DNA from: UBA9410 sp036123585
GTDB lineage: Bacteria; Actinomycetota; Acidimicrobiia; Acidimicrobiales; MedAcidi-G1
Reading direction: 5' to 3'
Length of the DNA stretch: 57,156 bases
Assembly: GCA_036123585.1 (NCBI GenBank)
Contig: JAZADN010000003.1
Coordinates: 1 to 57,156 of the forward strand
The notes under the pieces are model-generated. The model was not told the origin of the DNA. It made no database searches and was given only the letters and a program-made list of their open reading frames with translations. Below are positions 25,539 through 34,060 of this stretch, piece by piece (within the stretch, counting starts at the first letter, position 1; each line of letters starts with the position of its first letter). Position numbers and translations under genes: made by a program.

Positions 25539-26951
25539 ATGGTCGAGGCGGCGGGAACGGAGACGACCGCCCGCTCGCCGTGGCGGACCTACGCACTGCT
25601 GGCCGGGTCGGTGGTCGCCGCCTCGATGAACTACTCGGTGACCTTCGTGTCATTCGGCGAGATCGAACGGGACTTCGGTGCCGGACCGGCCGCCACCTCG
25701 TGGGTGCTCAACGCCTTCGCCATCACGCTGACCGCCCTGTTGGTGCCCTGCGGGTGGATGTCGGACCGGTACGGCCGACGACGGATGTTCCTGGCCGGGG
25801 TGGGTCTACTGGGCGTCGGGTCGGTCTTGGTGGCCGCGGCGCCCACGCTTCCCCTACTGGTGGTTGCCCGGGTGGTGCAGGCAGCCGGCCTAGCCCTGGA
25901 GGGACCGGCGGCCATGGCCATCCTGCTGGCCGCCTTCGGCGAGGAACGACGCAGTACTGCCGTCGGGGCCTTCGGTGGTCTGGGTGGCATCTCGCTGATC
26001 CTCGGGCCGGTGGTGGGCGGCTTCGTGATTGACGCCGTGGGCTGGCGTTGGACCTACGGGCTCAACACCCCAATCGCCTTGGGCACCGTGCTGCTCGGGC
26101 TCCTGTACCTCCCGGCCGACCCGCCGTCCAGTGGAGGTGAGGGTCGGACGCCCCGACCGGACGTGGTGGGTGCCCTGTTGATGGTGGTGGGTGTGGCCTC
26201 CCTGGCCACCGGCATTATTCAGGCCGACTCGTGGGGATGGACCGGTGTCGGCACGGTGACGTCCCTGGCTGCCGCCCCGGTCGCCCTCGCCCTCCTGATA
26301 CGCCGGTCGACCGGTCGGTCCGATGCCATCCTCGACCTGTCTCTGTACCGAATCCGGTACTTCGCCAGGGGGAACCTGCTCGGTTTCCTGGTGGCTGGGA
26401 ACTTCGCCGGGACATATCTGGCTCTCATCACGCTGCTTACCGGAGCGTGGGCCATGAGCCCGTCGGGGGCTGGTGCCACGATGGCCATCGTGCCGCTGAT
26501 CGGCGGCCCGATGAGCTTCTTGAGCGGGCGACTGGCCGACCGGTTCGGGCACCGACGCCTCATCGTTCCTGGTGGCCTGGCCATGGTGGCCGGGGCGTTG
26601 GCCTTCCGGGCCGGGGTGGGCGAAGAGGTCGATCTGGCGCTCTGGTTCCCGACCATCGCCCTGTATGCCCTCGGGATCGGGCTCGCCCACGCAAACTGCG
26701 CATCGCTGGCTCTGCGCTACGTCCCCGTGGCCTCGCTGGGGCAGGCGGGGGCCACCAACCGGATCATGCATGAGGTGGGCACCGTGGTCAGCGTGGCGGT
26801 TGCCGTGGCCCTGCTCGTCGGGACCGTCGACCCGGTGGAGGGGGTACGGCGGGTCATGCTGATGCTGGCCTTCGTCGGTGTGAGCAGTGCTGTGATCGCC
26901 GCCACTGTCGACACCCGGCCCGGGGCGGCCACGTCGACCGGGCGCCCCTGA
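25539..26951 (+). CDS. MFS drug-resistance-type transporter
   Basis: A 470-residue protein with about 14 hydrophobic segments, fitting the DHA2 drug:proton antiporter family. The signature loop GWMSDRYGRRRMFLAGV follows helix 2. Motif C appears as GLGGISLILGPVVGGFVID, and a DRFGHRRL loop occurs in the second half. GAGG stands just before ATG 25539. The substrate is unknown. It is divergent from trpB2, 46 nt away. Confidence 0.87.
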   Translation: MVEAAGTETTARSPWRTYALLAGSVVAASMNYSVTFVSFGEIERDFGAGPAATSWVLNAFAITLTALLVPCGWMSDRYGRRRMFLAGVGLLGVGSVLVAAAPTLPLLVVARVVQAAGLALEGPAAMAILLAAFGEERRSTAVGAFGGLGGISLILGPVVGGFVIDAVGWRWTYGLNTPIALGTVLLGLLYLPADPPSSGGEGRTPRPDVVGALLMVVGVASLATGIIQADSWGWTGVGTVTSLAAAPVALALLIRRSTGRSDAILDLSLYRIRYFARGNLLGFLVAGNFAGTYLALITLLTGAWAMSPSGAGATMAIVPLIGGPMSFLSGRLADRFGHRRLIVPGGLAMVAGALAFRAGVGEEVDLALWFPTIALYALGIGLAHANCASLALRYVPVASLGQAGATNRIMHEVGTVVSVAVAVALLVGTVDPVEGVRRVMLMLAFVGVSSAVIAATVDTRPGAATSTGRP

Positions 26952-26979
26952 CAATTCTCGTGCCAGCCTGCCGGGTCGA

Positions 26980-27849
26980 TCAGGTCGTGTCGAGCAGTTC
27001 CGGTGTCTCCTCCAAGAACCTCAGGACTGCCTCAGTCCACCGGTCTGTCGGGCCTCCAGCGACGTCGCGGTAGTCGCGGACCAGGACCAGACGGTCGACG
27101 CCGAGGTCCTCGTAGCGACGGATGAGGTCGCGGTCTACGGGTTCGGCGGGGGATACGGAGATCTGGACCTCGCCGAGTTCCTCAGGGCGACCGCCGTCGG
27201 CCACCGCCTGTCGAAGCTTCGCGATGGCCGATTCCGTGGAGTCCAGGGTGGTCAAGAAGCCGTACCAGCCGTGGGCGCGGCGGGCGACCCGCTGCCAGGT
27301 GGCGTCCGATGAGCCTCCGAGATGGACCGGGGGACCCCCGGGTTGGACGGGACGAGGCATTGCACTGACCCCATCCCACGAGGTAAAGCGACCGACGAAC
27401 GTCGTTTCGCCTCGCCACAGGGCCCTCATGGCGTCCAGGTGGTCGTCGGAGCGGGCGCCCCGTTCGGTGATCGGCACGCCGACCGCGGCGAACTCGGCAG
27501 GGACGTAGCCGACGCCGAACCCGGCCTCCAGTCGGCCGCCGGAGAGGACGTCCACCGAGGCGAGTTCCTTGGCGAGGACCACCGGGTTGCGCTGGGGGAG
27601 GATCACGATGCCGGTGCACAGACGGATGGTCGACGTGTGTGCGGCGAGGTGGGCCAGCGATGCCACTTGGTCCACGAAGTGGGTGTCGGGCCTGACCGGG
27701 GACGGAGGCCGCTGGGGGTCGGCCACCACGACGTGCTCGCCGGTCCAGATCGACTCCCAGCCGGCTTCTTCGGCGGTCCGGGCAACGGCGACCATGGTGT
27801 CGGGGTCGGCGAGTACCCCGCTGTTGACGCCGAAGAATCCGAGTTTCAC
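26980..27849 (-). CDS. LLM-class F420-dependent oxidoreductase
   Basis: A 289-residue TIM-barrel protein of the luciferase-like monooxygenase superfamily, F420-using actinobacterial branch. Visible blocks are AEEAGWESIWTGEHVVV, the F420/flavin region LCTGIVILPQRNPVVLAKELASVDVLSGGR, GFGVGYVPAEFAAVGV and the PVHLGGSSD strand. It would transfer hydride between F420 and an unknown organic substrate. Its start overlaps the next LLM gene by 4 nt, and the two are probably co-transcribed with the DUF1214-like gene upstream. Confidence 0.87.
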   Translation of the reverse strand: MKLGFFGVNSGVLADPDTMVAVARTAEEAGWESIWTGEHVVVADPQRPPSPVRPDTHFVDQVASLAHLAAHTSTIRLCTGIVILPQRNPVVLAKELASVDVLSGGRLEAGFGVGYVPAEFAAVGVPITERGARSDDHLDAMRALWRGETTFVGRFTSWDGVSAMPRPVQPGGPPVHLGGSSDATWQRVARRAHGWYGFLTTLDSTESAIAKLRQAVADGGRPEELGEVQISVSPAEPVDRDLIRRYEDLGVDRLVLVRDYRDVAGGPTDRWTEAVLRFLEETPELLDTT

Positions 27850-28814
27850 CTGCGCTCCTCTGCGTCGTTGCGGCCGGCCACCGTCCGGAAGGCGGCAACG
27901 ACCCCAGCCAGGACCTCGGTGGCCGTGTCGACATGGTCGGGGACGGGTATGGCGATTCGGCAGTCAGTGACCCCGGCGGCCACCAGGCCCGGGACGGCGG
28001 CCATGGTGCGGTCGAGGTCGGGAGCTCCGTCGTCGTCTCGGACCAGCGGGAGCGTCCCCTGGGTCTCGAAGCCGTCCGGGTCGTGGCCGAGCTCGGAGAG
28101 GAGGTCCTTCATTCGGGCGATGCCGGCGACCACGTCTGCCCGGTCGTCCCCCCACGGGATCCACCCTCTGCCGAACTCGGCGAGGCGTTGTGCGGTACGA
28201 CGGTTCGCGGTGCCGCTCACCCAGACTGGTAGGCCGGAGGGGTCTACCGGCTTCGGCTGGGCGTGGATGTCTTCAAAGGTTAGGGCGGGCCCATCGTGGG
28301 CGGCTCGATCCTGTGTCCACAGGGCGCGGCAGACGGCCAGTGCTTCGTCGAGGATCAGGCCGCGCTCGGCGAATTCGAGGCCGGCTGCCTCGTACTCGGC
28401 GGCCTGCCAGCCGATGCCGACCCCGAGGTCGAGGCGACCGCCGGACAGGACGTCGAGGGTGGCCGCCGTCTTGGCCAGCACCACCGGTCGCCGAAGGGCG
28501 GCGAGGAGGATTCCGGTCTGGAGACGGATGCGATCGGTTCGGGCTGCGAGCCACGCCAGCGTGGTCAGCGGCTCTAGCCACGCCCCGTCAGGTCCGGTGG
28601 GCTGGCGCCCGCCGGCCGTCCCTCCGGACTTGGGATCGGCGTAGGCCGAGAGGTCGTCGCCGAAGGCGACGTGGTCGGCGACGGCCAGGCGATCGATGCC
28701 GGCCCGGTCGGCGGCCACGGCGTGGTCGGCCAGGCGCTGCCAGTCGCCATGCGTTTCCGTGGCGAAGTTGAGGACCTGGATCGACAGGTGCGGGGTGGCG
28801 GCCAGTGTGCTCAC
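27846..28814 (-). CDS. second LLM-class F420-dependent oxidoreductase
   Basis: A 322-residue LLM protein, with TDRIRLQTGILLAALRRPVVLAKTAATLDVLSGGR and GVGIGWQAAEYEAAGL as family blocks. The start is GTG 28814, which overlaps the stop of the upstream gene as GTGA and begins STLAATPHLSIQVLNF at the first barrel strand. The frame further upstream is antisense to the DUF1214-like gene and is not used. The gene sits between two partners in a three-gene operon. Confidence 0.87.
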   Translation of the reverse strand: MSTLAATPHLSIQVLNFATETHGDWQRLADHAVAADRAGIDRLAVADHVAFGDDLSAYADPKSGGTAGGRQPTGPDGAWLEPLTTLAWLAARTDRIRLQTGILLAALRRPVVLAKTAATLDVLSGGRLDLGVGIGWQAAEYEAAGLEFAERGLILDEALAVCRALWTQDRAAHDGPALTFEDIHAQPKPVDPSGLPVWVSGTANRRTAQRLAEFGRGWIPWGDDRADVVAGIARMKDLLSELGHDPDGFETQGTLPLVRDDDGAPDLDRTMAAVPGLVAAGVTDCRIAIPVPDHVDTATEVLAGVVAAFRTVAGRNDAEERR

Positions 28815-30037
28815 CGTCGAAATCGCCGCAGGGCACCCCGCCTGCGGTCGCGAAGAACCTTGCGGCGTTCGTCGGGCGTGATGGCAGCCCACCGGTCGTC
28901 GAGGTGGTCGTCGAGGTCGGCAAATGGGACAAGGCGACACGTCGGGACAGGCTGGCTGGTGGCTTGGTTCCACCGGTAGGTGATGCACCCCTGACGGGAG
29001 CCGGTGGTGTCCAGCCAGTTGGCGATGCCCGGGTCATGGTGGCTGATGACGGCCCGGAACGCCCCGTCGTCGGAGAGCACGGCCTGGTGGCCGTTGAGGC
29101 TGGACTGGTGGTTCCACCAGTCCAGCGACTGGTACCAGACGTCGCCTAACTGGATGCCCCAGTAGGCGCATTCGGGGATATCGACCTCCACCAGGAGGGC
29201 CTCGTCGGGGGCGATCCGGTACCACGTCTGTCCGTAGCCCTGGTCGAGGCTGCCGCCCTGTTGGGCGGTGGCGCCGTGGCCGGACCGGGCGTGATCCAAA
29301 GAGTGATCGAACGAGTTGATCTGGTTGCGCCCGAGGTGGGCCTGGCCGAAGCCGGCCCAGAAGGCCGTCATGTCGACGACCCGGTCGGCCATCTGGTGTA
29401 TCTCGGCCGCGAGGCGAGCGGGGTCGAGACGGCCTGGTTCGGTCGGGGCTTCGAGACACTCGAGGTGAAGGTCGGCAGGGACCTCGCCCTCCCAGTCGTT
29501 GAAGAACTGGCGGACGATCAGGCTGCAGCGGCGAGGAGGCATCTCGAGAAAGCAGTCGTCCGGCGTGCCATCGGGGGCCGGTCCAGCTCCGAAGAACACC
29601 TCGAACTCGCCGTGGGGTTGGTCCGCCAGGTCGTCGCCGTTGAGGTTGAGGAACTGCTCGACGTTGGCCTTGGCGAAATCGGTGGTCATGGCCGTCACGC
29701 CCAGGTAGCGGACCGTCCCGACTGATCCCGACAGGCGATAGGTACGCGAGAGGTCCAACTCGGCCATCTGGTAGAGGGCGTCGGGGTTGTCCTGACCGTT
29801 CTTGAACGGGTGGATCCATGCCAGTTCGGGGCGCTCGATCCCGCCGCCCTCCAGAACTCGGCTGACCTCGTTGGCGGTTCGCCGGAGCAGCGCCCGGATG
29901 CCCTCGGCCCGGTCGATTTCGTCGCCTGGGCGGGCCGGGTCGAGGACCACTTCGGCCCCGTCCTTCAGACGGTCGCAGAACGCGTGCCATTCCGCCCGCA
30001 GGTCGACACCAGTATCGGAAGCTCCTTCACTCTCCAT
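28811..30037 (-). CDS. DUF1214-like protein, function unknown
   Basis: A 408-residue protein resembling the DUF1214/DUF1254 type. Recognisable parts are the central strand-rich region RTYRLSGSVGTVRYLGVTAM, the block DQGYGQTWYRIAPDEALLVE, and the YWGIQLGDVWYQSLDWWNHQSSLNG stretch with many Trp and Tyr. No signal peptide or membrane segment. It is the first gene of the LLM operon (GTGA overlap). A TAGTTT -10 element lies 6 nt before the ATG. A substrate-binding or hydrolytic role beside two F420 enzymes is possible but unproven. Confidence 0.7.
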   Translation of the reverse strand: MESEGASDTGVDLRAEWHAFCDRLKDGAEVVLDPARPGDEIDRAEGIRALLRRTANEVSRVLEGGGIERPELAWIHPFKNGQDNPDALYQMAELDLSRTYRLSGSVGTVRYLGVTAMTTDFAKANVEQFLNLNGDDLADQPHGEFEVFFGAGPAPDGTPDDCFLEMPPRRCSLIVRQFFNDWEGEVPADLHLECLEAPTEPGRLDPARLAAEIHQMADRVVDMTAFWAGFGQAHLGRNQINSFDHSLDHARSGHGATAQQGGSLDQGYGQTWYRIAPDEALLVEVDIPECAYWGIQLGDVWYQSLDWWNHQSSLNGHQAVLSDDGAFRAVISHHDPGIANWLDTTGSRQGCITYRWNQATSQPVPTCRLVPFADLDDHLDDRWAAITPDERRKVLRDRRRGALRRFRR

Positions 30038-30043
30038 GGCTCA

Positions 30044-30049
30044 AAACTA
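30044..30049 (-). promoter_or_regulatory. -10 element TAGTTT for the DUF1214/LLM operon
   Basis: On the minus strand TAGTTT lies 6 nt before ATG 30037, indicating a leaderless operon message. Confidence 0.5.
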
Positions 30050-30084
30050 ACGAACGCTCTTCCAGGTTGATAAGCCGGTGGGAC

Positions 30085-30090
30085 TACGTT
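30085..30090 (+). promoter_or_regulatory. -10 element TACGTT, leaderless start at 30097
   Basis: TACGTT lies 6 nt before ATG 30097 and supports this start over the in-frame codon at 30067. It lies 36 nt from the divergent -10 element at 30044-30049. Confidence 0.5.
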
Positions 30091-30096
30091 CGACCT

Positions 30097-31044
30097 ATGG
30101 CAAGCCGACCGGGAGCCGATGCTGGAGTAGTCCGGCGCTGGCTGGCGCGGCTGCGGGTCCGCCCGGGGAGCGGACCGACGGAGGTTCCTGAGCCGAGAAC
30201 GGTATTTGTGCTGTCTGGCGGCTCAGTTCGCGGTGCAGCCCAGGCCGGGATGCTCCGGGTCCTACTTGAGGGAGGCGTCCGGCCCGACGCGCTGGTGGCC
30301 GTGTCGGCCGGCGCCTTGAACGCCTCGTTTCTGGCCGCCGATCCGACGGTGGAGCAGGCCCGGCGCCTCGAGGACGTCTGGCGGGACGTGGCCGAACGCA
30401 AGCCCATCCGGGGCAGCGTGGTGCGCAACATGGCGGCCATCGTCAGAGGGAGGCCCAGCTTCGATACGGGCGACCGCCTCCGGTCGGTGATCGCCGACCA
30501 CGTCCCCATGGACGACCTGGCCGATGCGGTGCTGCCGTGCCACGTCGGTACGACCGACGCCTCGACCGGGCAGGTCAGATGGTGGACGAGCGGTCCGCTG
30601 GTCGACCTTCTGTGCGCCACCGCCGCTGTGCCGGGGGTGCTGCCAGCGGTCGATCTCGGCGACGGGACGCTGCACATCGACGGCGGGGTGGTGTCCAACA
30701 TCCCGCTGCGGCGGGGCCTGTCGCTGGAGCCGACCCGACTTGTCGTGCTGGACGTGGCGGCCAAGTTCGCCCCGGCCGAGAAGCAGACGGCGCTGTCGCT
30801 GATGATGGTTGGCGTGCGGGCCGCGGCCGCCGAGTTGACCCGCCAGCAGTGGCTGGACGTGCCAGCCGACCTAGATGTCCTGCACGTGGAACTGCCCACC
30901 GAGGACGACGCACCCGACTTCGAGTTCGACCTGGTGCCCGACCTCCTGGAACAGGGGGCCGATGTGGCCCGTCGGGCCCTGGAGGCCTCGGAGGGAGCGG
31001 TGACCGGATCCGGGGCGGGAAGCGGGAGCGACCCTACGGCCTGA
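30097..31044 (+). CDS. patatin-like phospholipase/esterase
   Basis: A 315-residue patatin-fold lipid acyl hydrolase. The oxyanion glycine-rich loop is LSGGSVRGAAQAGM. The nucleophile serine lies in ALVAVSAGALNASF, and the catalytic Asp in HIDGGVVSNIPL. No signal peptide, so it probably acts on membrane lipids from the cytoplasmic side. The 3' end overlaps the convergent glycosidase-like gene by 11 nt. Confidence 0.87.
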   Translation: MASRPGADAGVVRRWLARLRVRPGSGPTEVPEPRTVFVLSGGSVRGAAQAGMLRVLLEGGVRPDALVAVSAGALNASFLAADPTVEQARRLEDVWRDVAERKPIRGSVVRNMAAIVRGRPSFDTGDRLRSVIADHVPMDDLADAVLPCHVGTTDASTGQVRWWTSGPLVDLLCATAAVPGVLPAVDLGDGTLHIDGGVVSNIPLRRGLSLEPTRLVVLDVAAKFAPAEKQTALSLMMVGVRAAAAELTRQQWLDVPADLDVLHVELPTEDDAPDFEFDLVPDLLEQGADVARRALEASEGAVTGSGAGSGSDPTA

Positions 31045-32404
31045 CGGTCACCAGCGTCGGCACGGCAGCCGCAAAGGTCGCCGCGTCGGCCGTGCCTTCG
31101 ACACCGTGGTAGGTGACCGTCTCGACGGTGCCGGTAATTCCGGCGGGCAGGGTGGCGTCGTTCCACAGGACGTAGACAGTCCGACCATCGGGCATCGCGA
31201 AGAGGATCGACGATTCGCCCTCCCAGGCGGCCGACGCGAAGTCGTTCAGGGCGCGGGCCAGCATGAGGAAACTGGCGTCGGACTCGGGTCCCGGACCACC
31301 GGTCGGGTCGTGGGGTCCGACGTTGAAGATCCGGGAGGCCCCGTCGGCGAAGGCGGTGGCGAAGCCGATCACCGTGTTGCGGGCCAGCTCGTCGGGTGTG
31401 GGGGCCCGGCGACCCGGCTCGGGCCCGGTGGGCACCAGGGCCTCGGTGATCCAGTACTCACGGCCGACGTGGCCGGTCTCGTCGAGGAAGGCCCGGTAGT
31501 CGTCGCTGAAGAAGGACTGGTCCGATCCGATGGAGTGGATGTTGCCCACGTGGAAGGCACCGTCGGCCGCGGTCAGGATCGGTCGCCAGAAGGCCGCGAA
31601 CTCGACCTGCATGCCGGCCTGGCCACCGGTGAGGACGGTGGCCGCGGGGTCGGCCGAGGTGATGGCGTTGAAGGCCAGGCGCAGCATCTCGAGGTAGTCG
31701 ACCGACGTACCCTGGAAGAAGTGGCCGTGGCCACCCTGCATCTCGGGCTCATTGGCCACCTCCCAGTGGCGGATGGGGTAGGCGAGGCCGGGCATGTCGT
31801 CAACCCCGTCGCCGTCGTACCGCTCGACGACGTCAACCAGCCAGGCAGCGAAGGCGTCGTCGTCGCACGGCGCGAAAAGGCGGGTGGGCAGTTCCCAGAG
31901 CACGGGCCGGACCTCGGGGTCCGATCCGTGGCAGGTGCGCTGGTCCCAGTCGACGAAGGGCCAGATGGTGCCGATCACGGCTAGGCGGTCGGCCTGCCAC
32001 CTTTGTACGTGCCAGTCGGCGATGTCCCAACGGCGCTGGCCGGGGGAGGCCTCGATCTCGGAGCGGAGGAAGATCCCTGGGTGGGGTCGGATCCAACCGC
32101 CGGCTACCTCGAAGGACTGACCTAGGACGCCGAAGCGGCTGGTGCCCACGTCGTCCGGCCATGCCAGGGGCATCGGCGCGGCGGTTGTGGTGGTTGGTGG
32201 GGTTGTGGTGGTCGGCGCGGCGGTTGTGGTGGTCGGCGGGGTCGTGGTGGTGGTCGGCGCGGCGGTTGTGGTGGTCGGTGGGGTCGTGGTGGTGGTCGCT
32301 GTGGTCTGAGCGGCGTTGTCCGCGGGCTTCGTATCGGCACCACCACAGGCGGCTATCAGAGCGGCAGCCAGGGCGACCGCGACGACGACCGGACGGCGCA
32401 TCAT
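31034..32404 (-). CDS. secreted lipoprotein with Thr/Pro linker and glycoside-hydrolase-like domain
   Basis: A 456-residue protein. A signal peptide ends in the lipobox LIAAC (Cys20), followed by a low-complexity TTTT/AAP/PP linker at residues 33-77 that would extend the domain from the membrane. The remaining 380 residues look like a clan-A glycosidase: WEVANEPE at 214-221 offers an acid/base Glu219 after Asn, and YWITEALV offers a nucleophile candidate at Glu321. A C-terminal beta domain starts near ILFAMPDGRTVYVLWND, as in GH39/GH79-type proteins. The family assignment is by motif only. It overlaps the methyltransferase gene upstream by ATGA. Confidence 0.65.
   Translation of the reverse strand: MMRRPVVVAVALAAALIAACGGADTKPADNAAQTTATTTTTPPTTTTAAPTTTTTPPTTTTAAPTTTTPPTTTTAAPMPLAWPDDVGTSRFGVLGQSFEVAGGWIRPHPGIFLRSEIEASPGQRRWDIADWHVQRWQADRLAVIGTIWPFVDWDQRTCHGSDPEVRPVLWELPTRLFAPCDDDAFAAWLVDVVERYDGDGVDDMPGLAYPIRHWEVANEPEMQGGHGHFFQGTSVDYLEMLRLAFNAITSADPAATVLTGGQAGMQVEFAAFWRPILTAADGAFHVGNIHSIGSDQSFFSDDYRAFLDETGHVGREYWITEALVPTGPEPGRRAPTPDELARNTVIGFATAFADGASRIFNVGPHDPTGGPGPESDASFLMLARALNDFASAAWEGESSILFAMPDGRTVYVLWNDATLPAGITGTVETVTYHGVEGTADAATFAAAVPTLVTVRP
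32175..32297 (-). repeat. three tandem imperfect repeats coding for the Thr/Pro linker
   Basis: Three near-identical units at 32175-32213 (39 nt), 32214-32255 (42 nt) and 32256-32297 (42 nt). Each begins GGCGCGGCGGTTGTGGTGGT on the plus strand and encodes blocks of Thr, Pro-Pro and Ala-Ala-Pro on the minus strand. Units differ by single bases and one codon, so length variation by slippage is likely. Confidence 0.85.
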
Positions 32405-33366
32405 CCGCGTCTCCGCCGACGCTCTCGTCCCCGGCCGTCTCCGACGGTGGCGGTGGCCACCGGGGGCGCGATGTCGGGCACGGGGAGGTCACCATCTAGT
32501 ACGCCGCGGATGTGGGCAATGTGGTCCGGGGTGCTCCCGCAGCAGGCTCCGATGAGGCCGATGCCGGCCTCTCGGAGGCGGTGGGCGTGGGCGGCCAGGA
32601 CCTCCGGGGTGGCGTCGTACTCCAGCACGTCGCCCTTCCACACGGGGATCCCGGCATTGGCCTTGGAGACGACCGGGATGTCGCCGCAGGACGACCGGAT
32701 GGCGGCCACAGCGGCCTCGGTGTCGGCCAGGTTCGCCCCGCAGTTGGCGCCGATGGCCGCCACACCGAGCTCGACCAGCCGAGCGCCGGCCTCCTCGCCG
32801 GTGATGCCCATCATGGTGCGGCCCGCCGTGTCGAAGCTCAGGGTCACCACGACGGGGAGGTCCGAGGAGGCCCGGGCGCCGGCCACACCGGCCTCAACCT
32901 CGGGCAGCGCGCTCATCGTCTCCAGCCACAGGACGTCGGCGCCTCCGTCGGCCAGGCCGGTCGCCTGCTCGGCAAACGCCTCCACAGCGGCGTCGGCCGA
33001 CAGTTCGCCGAGGGGTTCGATCAACTCGCCCGTCGGTCCCATGGAGCCGGCCACCACCACCGTCCGGTCGGTCTCGTCGGCCGCCGCCCGTCCGTTGGCG
33101 GCCGCGGCGGCGTTCAGTTCGTGGACCCGACCCTGGAGGTCGTGGAGCTTGAGGCGGTGCCGGTTGCCGCCGAACGAGTTGGTGAGCACCACGTCGGACC
33201 CAGCGTCCACGTATGCCCGGTGAATGGCTCGGATGCGGTCCGGGTGGTCGACGTTCCAGGCCTCCGGGGGGTCGCCAGCCGTCAGACCGGCGGCGAAGAG
33301 CTGGGTGCCCATCGCCCCGTCGAGGACTAGGGGACCGTTCTTGGCGATGCGTTCACGGAGATCCAC
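32401..33366 (-). CDS. homocysteine S-methyltransferase family protein
   Basis: A 321-residue barrel methyltransferase of the BHMT/MetH-N type. The blocks are LDGAMGTQLFAAGL, DVVLTNSFGGNRHRL, GSMGPTGE and the zinc cysteines in IGANCGANL and IGACCGSTPDHI. It would move a methyl group to homocysteine or a related thiol from an unidentified donor. Cobalamin or folate domains are absent, so it works alone or with a separate corrinoid protein. It overlaps the start of the glycosidase-like gene by 4 nt. A second family member is at 45070-45948. Confidence 0.87.
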   Translation of the reverse strand: MDLRERIAKNGPLVLDGAMGTQLFAAGLTAGDPPEAWNVDHPDRIRAIHRAYVDAGSDVVLTNSFGGNRHRLKLHDLQGRVHELNAAAAANGRAAADETDRTVVVAGSMGPTGELIEPLGELSADAAVEAFAEQATGLADGGADVLWLETMSALPEVEAGVAGARASSDLPVVVTLSFDTAGRTMMGITGEEAGARLVELGVAAIGANCGANLADTEAAVAAIRSSCGDIPVVSKANAGIPVWKGDVLEYDATPEVLAAHAHRLREAGIGLIGACCGSTPDHIAHIRGVLDGDLPVPDIAPPVATATVGDGRGRERRRRRG

Positions 33367-33466
33367 TATGGGACGACAGTAGTGAACGGAGCCTCCGGGC
33401 GTCCGATTCGCGGGCGGTGGCGAGGGTCACCCGGCAGCGGGGTCGCGGTGGTCGGGTGGAGCGGGG

Positions 33467-33781
33467 TCAGTCGCCGGCCAACTGCTCGGCGCAGGTGCGG
33501 CCGGCGTTGGTAAACACCACGTCCATGGTCTCGTCGCCCATGAGCGTCAGTTCCGAGACGGAGTAGTTGTCGGCCACCACGTCGACGGCGCAGGTGCAGG
33601 CCTCCTCGACCGTCTTCCCAGCGGCCTCGAGGATCCACAGCGAGTCGTTCTGGGTGTCGAGGCCGGCCACGCAGCGGCCGTGGATGATGGTGGCCACATC
33701 CTCCTTGAAGGCGGCCTTCGAGCCGCAGCCGGTGGCGAGCAGGAGGATGGCGAGGACGGGGGCGAGGGCCATGGAACGCAT
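33467..33781 (-). CDS. small cysteine-rich lipoprotein, family A
   Basis: A 104-residue protein with signal sequence and lipobox LLATGCGS (Cys19). The mature part carries cysteines at 37, 62, 64 and 97, in the order C...CxC...C. The second small lipoprotein at 54855-55154 has the same order with the same 33-residue distance from the CxC to the last Cys, so the two are probably paralogues. Two disulfides or a metal site are conceivable. TACCCT lies 7 nt before the ATG. Function unknown. Confidence 0.7.
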   Translation of the reverse strand: MRSMALAPVLAILLLATGCGSKAAFKEDVATIIHGRCVAGLDTQNDSLWILEAAGKTVEEACTCAVDVVADNYSVSELTLMGDETMDVVFTNAGRTCAEQLAGD

Positions 33782-33788
33782 GGCCCGC

Positions 33789-33794
33789 AGGGTA
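33789..33794 (-). promoter_or_regulatory. -10 element TACCCT, leaderless start at 33781
   Basis: On the minus strand TACCCT lies 7 nt before ATG 33781. Confidence 0.5.
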
Positions 33795-33959
33795 CGGCGT
33801 CCGGGTGGCGAGTGGTGGGAACGCTGGGCTCTGGAGCCCCCTTGCCGCGGGGTCGCTGTGGTGCGAGGCTTGGGGCGACGGATCCGCCGGGCGGACGTGT
33901 CCGACCGACACTCGGGCGACGCCGGTAGGGGGTGGTTCCGTCCGGGATGTCCCGGGATG

Positions 33960-33985
33960 CACCCGCCTCGAGCTGGAGGCGGGTG
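33960..33985. other. perfect 10-bp inverted repeat in divergent spacer
   Basis: CACCCGCCTC and GAGGCGGGTG are separated by GAGCTG. The element lies between two divergent genes (33781 minus, 34061 plus), so it is not a normal terminator for either. It could be an operator or a structured upstream region. Confidence 0.5.
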
Positions 33986-34048
33986 TTCCGCGTTGTGGGG
34001 CAGAGGCCTGGGGCTCGGGAAGCGGGGCGCCCTCCGGCTGCTTGCGCC

Positions 34049-34054
34049 TACGCT
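34049..34054 (+). promoter_or_regulatory. -10 element TACGCT, leaderless start at 34061
   Basis: TACGCT lies 6 nt before GTG 34061 and decides this start over more upstream in-frame codons. Confidence 0.5.
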
Positions 34055-34060
34055 GCCCCG

